Shown: one piece after another, positions 5,228 to 7,456 of the stretch
Layout of the letters: each line of letters begins with the position of its first letter
Position numbering within the stretch: position 1 is the first letter of the stretch
NCBI GenBank assembly: GCA_014379785.1
Contig: JACMLD010000128.1
Location: 1-7,456 of the forward strand
DNA from: Chitinophagaceae bacterium
GTDB taxonomy: Bacteria > Bacteroidota > Bacteroidia > Chitinophagales > Chitinophagaceae
Direction: 5' to 3'
Length of the DNA: 7,456 nucleotides
Translations under genes and position numbers: made by a program
Notes under the pieces: generated by a model
Told to the model about the DNA's origin: nothing
Databases searched by the model: none
The model's input: only the letters and a program-made list of their open reading frames with translations

Positions 5228-6685
5228 CTAATTCGCTTTAATGAAAGTTGCAGTTCTTCCCCCCTGTTTGAGAATAAAAGAATGAATCTTGTCTTCTTTT
5301 CTTACAAATGTTGCTTCAGCTCTTACTTCGGTAATAAAAAATTCAGTGGGACTGGTGAAGTAAAGTTTGAGTGACCCTCCGGTTTCGACGATTTCGAGAT
5401 GGTCTTTTATAAATTTTATTTCTATGGAATCTTTCGCGAGGACATACGTGCCTACGTAGGACTTGAGCGTGTCGATATTCATCTTTACCGTTGTTCGCTC
5501 CTCAATTTTATAAAAGTCCTTCCACCCATAATTTTTGGCAATACTGCCCATTATTTCTCCAATAATCTGTCCGTTGTCGGAGTTCACCATTATGACCAGA
5601 CCATTTCCGTTTTCCAGGCTGCCATAGTATTGGCAACGGAAACCTTCGTTGCCTCCGCTGTGTTGAAAATATTTTTGTCCACCTCTTTCTTCTATGAACA
5701 CGCCGAGCGCTGCAGATTTATCAATGAAAGGAGTGAGCATAGTAGTGGTGGTTTCTTTCGATAAGATCTTGTTCGATTTTCCCTGGAGGGACAATTGCAT
5801 TTCGATGATAAATTTTGAAAGGTCTGTTGGATTGGTCCATAAGCCGTCTGCCGCCTGTTCGGGGTATATATGGAATTTGCTGTTCACCGGCTTGCCGTCA
5901 GCATGATAGGCGGTTGCCAGGTTTCGGAAAGTAGTCGGAGGTGGTGGTTGAGTATAGAAGCTTTGGTTCATTCCGATGGGCTTCAATATTTTTTGCTCCA
6001 TGTATTTGTCGTATGGTTCATTGCTGATGTCCATGATGATTTTTTTGGAGATGGTTGTGCCGCCGCCTGAATATTGGTATCTGAGACCGGGCTCGAATGC
6101 TGATTTTACGGCGGGAGAATTGGACGGTCTTTTGCCTTCGAGGATCTGGTTATCAGAAGGCAGGCTGTCTTTCCATTCGTAACCTGCAAATCCGTGGACA
6201 GTCAGTCCGGCTGTGTGGCTTAGGAGATTTGCGGTGCTTATTTTTTTGTTGTGAGAGACGGTGTCGTAAGGAAACTTCCAGCTTTTCAGATAATTGTTTA
6301 TATCGGCGGTAAGATCGATTTGTTTGTTTTGCACTAGGCGGAGTACGCCCATTGCATTCAGCGATTTACTGATGGATGCTGCCTGAAACAAAGTTTGCGG
6401 AATCACCGGTCTTTTATCGGCGGTATCTGCAAATCCATATCCTCTTGTCCAGTGAAGTTGATAGTTTTTTATCACTGCGATGGTCAGGCCGTGCACTTTT
6501 AGTGTTTTCATTCTGTCTTCGAGGTTGCCTTCGGGTTGGGATTTTACCCTGACCCAGGAGACGAGTGAGTTCTCAACAGCTTTTATGAGGGCCTCTGTGG
6601 AGTCGTCGTACCGGCGGTTTTGAGCGTTGATTGGGGTGGTGAAGATAGAAAGTAACAGAAGAACCAGGGGAATTGCGCGTCGCAT
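5228..6685 (-). CDS. Secreted serine hydrolase, beta-lactamase/penicillin-binding-protein fold (Pfam Beta-lactamase)
   Basis: A 485-residue protein that starts at ATG 6685 with a signal peptide (MRR, hydrophobic LVLLLLSIF, likely cleavage after INA at residue 21), so it acts in the periplasm or outside. The SxxK catalytic motif is S104-I-S-K107 in FQAASISKS, with S104 the expected nucleophile. LLSHTAGL (154-161) is a family hallmark. The second motif is YSGGG (205-209), the YxN equivalent in many of these hydrolases. HSGGNEGF (342-349) takes the place of the KTG box. About residues 405-485 form a separate C-terminal beta-rich region, like the DUF3471-type tails of this family. Members include D-aminopeptidases, esterases and DD-peptidases as well as class C beta-lactamases, so the substrate cannot be named and resistance should not be assumed. 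No strong terminator follows the TAG at 5228, so some readthrough into the next minus-strand gene is possible. Confidence 0.95.
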   Translation of the reverse strand: MRRAIPLVLLLLSIFTTPINAQNRRYDDSTEALIKAVENSLVSWVRVKSQPEGNLEDRMKTLKVHGLTIAVIKNYQLHWTRGYGFADTADKRPVIPQTLFQAASISKSLNAMGVLRLVQNKQIDLTADINNYLKSWKFPYDTVSHNKKISTANLLSHTAGLTVHGFAGYEWKDSLPSDNQILEGKRPSNSPAVKSAFEPGLRYQYSGGGTTISKKIIMDISNEPYDKYMEQKILKPIGMNQSFYTQPPPPTTFRNLATAYHADGKPVNSKFHIYPEQAADGLWTNPTDLSKFIIEMQLSLQGKSNKILSKETTTTMLTPFIDKSAALGVFIEERGGQKYFQHSGGNEGFRCQYYGSLENGNGLVIMVNSDNGQIIGEIMGSIAKNYGWKDFYKIEERTTVKMNIDTLKSYVGTYVLAKDSIEIKFIKDHLEIVETGGSLKLYFTSPTEFFITEVRAEATFVRKEDKIHSFILKQGGRTATFIKAN

Positions 6686-6872
6686 GCGGTTAGATTTCTT
6701 TAAAGGTAAGGGTGAAATTTATGTATAAAGGCGCAGTTTTATTTGCGTGAAAAACGCAATCCTGGTTCAGGTATCACGGGGATTTTGCGGAATGACCCGC
6801 TTGTGACGGTCTGAAGGCAAAAGAGCGATATTTTAGTGCTCACTCTGAATTATCAACTGGTGATTACGACCT
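6686..6872. other. Divergent intergenic region between serine hydrolase and glycosyltransferase
   Basis: This 187-base gap must hold start signals for both outward-facing genes. TTGCGT (6743-6748) and ACGCAA (6754-6759) are perfect 6-base inverted copies around GAAAA. On the minus strand, TACCTTTA (6708-6701) is one base off the -7 consensus TAnnTTTG, but no matching -33 element was found. No gene or strong plus-strand promoter was seen. Confidence 0.5.
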
Positions 6873-7456
6873 ATGGCGCGAAAAGCAGTCCTGATATCGT
6901 CTTATATCGAAACGCATGAAAGAGGTGAGTACGTACTCGAGCGTCTCCTTCAGATACCAATGATCTATGCGGACGTGCAGGATATTGATTTTTATATTGT
7001 AGACGATGGTTCACCCATCGATATTTTAGGAAATCCCATTATTACCAATTTCTTCCGTATTGTCAAAAGGCGCAGCTATGGCGGTTTTGCAAAGTCGCGC
7101 AATACCTGTCTCCGGATATTTATGGAGAGTGATTACAGTTATTGTTTTTTGCTGGATGATGGGGTGATGCACCGGTCGAAGTTTGGTTTTGATGCCTATG
7201 TGGAAGCGATGGTGAGGACGGGCATTCCGCATTTCAGTGCGGCGAAAAAGGGGTTTAATGATTCGATTTCTTATATCAATTTCAATGGGTATCGTGTGGT
7301 GGAGACGGCTTATCTGCACGATTATGCGATGACTTTTACGCGTCCGCTGATCGAGAAGCTGGGTTATTTTAAGGTGTTGCCTTATAAATACGGTGATGCG
7401 CATACGAATTATGTGTTGCGGGCGATTCAGAATGAGCTTCAGCATAAGTTTTATGA
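6873..7456 (+). CDS. Glycosyltransferase, GT-A fold, family 2-like (5' part; runs off window end)
   Basis: The frame from ATG 6873 stays open to the window end (194 codons plus two bases). An in-frame TGA at 6861 leaves this ATG as the natural start. Residues 4-10 (KAVLISS) give the first beta strand. VDDGS at 43-47 is the nucleotide-sugar-binding motif of family 2 enzymes. GGFAKSRNTCL at 70-80 is the typical following helix. FLLDDGV at 92-98 stands where the metal-binding DxD normally lies. GYFKVLPYKYGDAHTNYVLRA (164-184) matches the acceptor-side region that often carries an ED motif. No signal peptide is seen, so it is likely cytoplasmic and transfers a sugar from a nucleotide sugar to an unknown acceptor such as a surface glycan. 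It is divergent from the serine hydrolase. The opposite-strand ORF at 7026-7445 is a shadow. Confidence 0.85.
   Translation, partial: MARKAVLISSYIETHERGEYVLERLLQIPMIYADVQDIDFYIVDDGSPIDILGNPIITNFFRIVKRRSYGGFAKSRNTCLRIFMESDYSYCFLLDDGVMHRSKFGFDAYVEAMVRTGIPHFSAAKKGFNDSISYINFNGYRVVETAYLHDYAMTFTRPLIEKLGYFKVLPYKYGDAHTNYVLRAIQNELQHKFY

Noticed and set aside
5399..6312. Several plus-strand ORFs opposite the serine hydrolase
   Set aside because: They overlap one another and are antisense to a full-length hydrolase with SxxK and HSGG motifs.
5228..6685. Calling the serine hydrolase an antibiotic-resistance beta-lactamase
   Set aside because: The fold is shared by peptidases and esterases, and the motifs (YSG, HSGG) do not single out a true class C beta-lactamase.
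7026..7445. 139-residue minus-strand ORF
   Set aside because: It is antisense to the glycosyltransferase frame, which carries VDDGS and other family motifs.

Overview
The window looks like chromosomal DNA from a Bacteroidota bacterium, most likely near the Chitinophagaceae. This is inferred from the gene families, AT-rich leaders without clear Shine-Dalgarno sites, a -7 promoter box of the TAnnTTTG type, and spacers made of degenerate GYARATKA octamers. No RNA gene, CRISPR array, insertion sequence or phage gene was seen.

Left part, plus strand: the window opens inside the 3' end of a GH37 trehalase gene (1-627). A 343-base non-coding gap follows, with a hairpin and a duplicated ~34-base sequence. 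Next is a 519-residue, all-helical TPR-like cytoplasmic protein of unknown function (971-2530). It ends at an unusual spacer built from two inverted arms of 8-base repeats around a GC-rich hairpin. The spacer supplies the stop codons of both flanking convergent genes.

Middle, minus strand: a two-gene operon encodes a radical SAM protein with a C-terminal helix-hairpin-helix (4653-3397) and its usual partner, a DUF4130/TIGR03915-type protein (3397-2633). They are coupled by a TGATG stop/start overlap. This pair is a predicted but, as far as I know, biochemically undefined DNA repair or modification module, and it is the most functionally interesting content here. Upstream lies a 69-residue exported protein (4997-4788). 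It has a strong intrinsic terminator, a candidate promoter and a ~150-base leader with inverted repeats.

Right part: a secreted serine hydrolase of the beta-lactamase/penicillin-binding-protein fold (6685-5228, minus strand) is divergent from a GT-A glycosyltransferase gene that starts at 6873 and runs off the window end. Apart from the radical SAM/DUF4130 operon, the genes show no obvious shared pathway. They look like separate transcription units.
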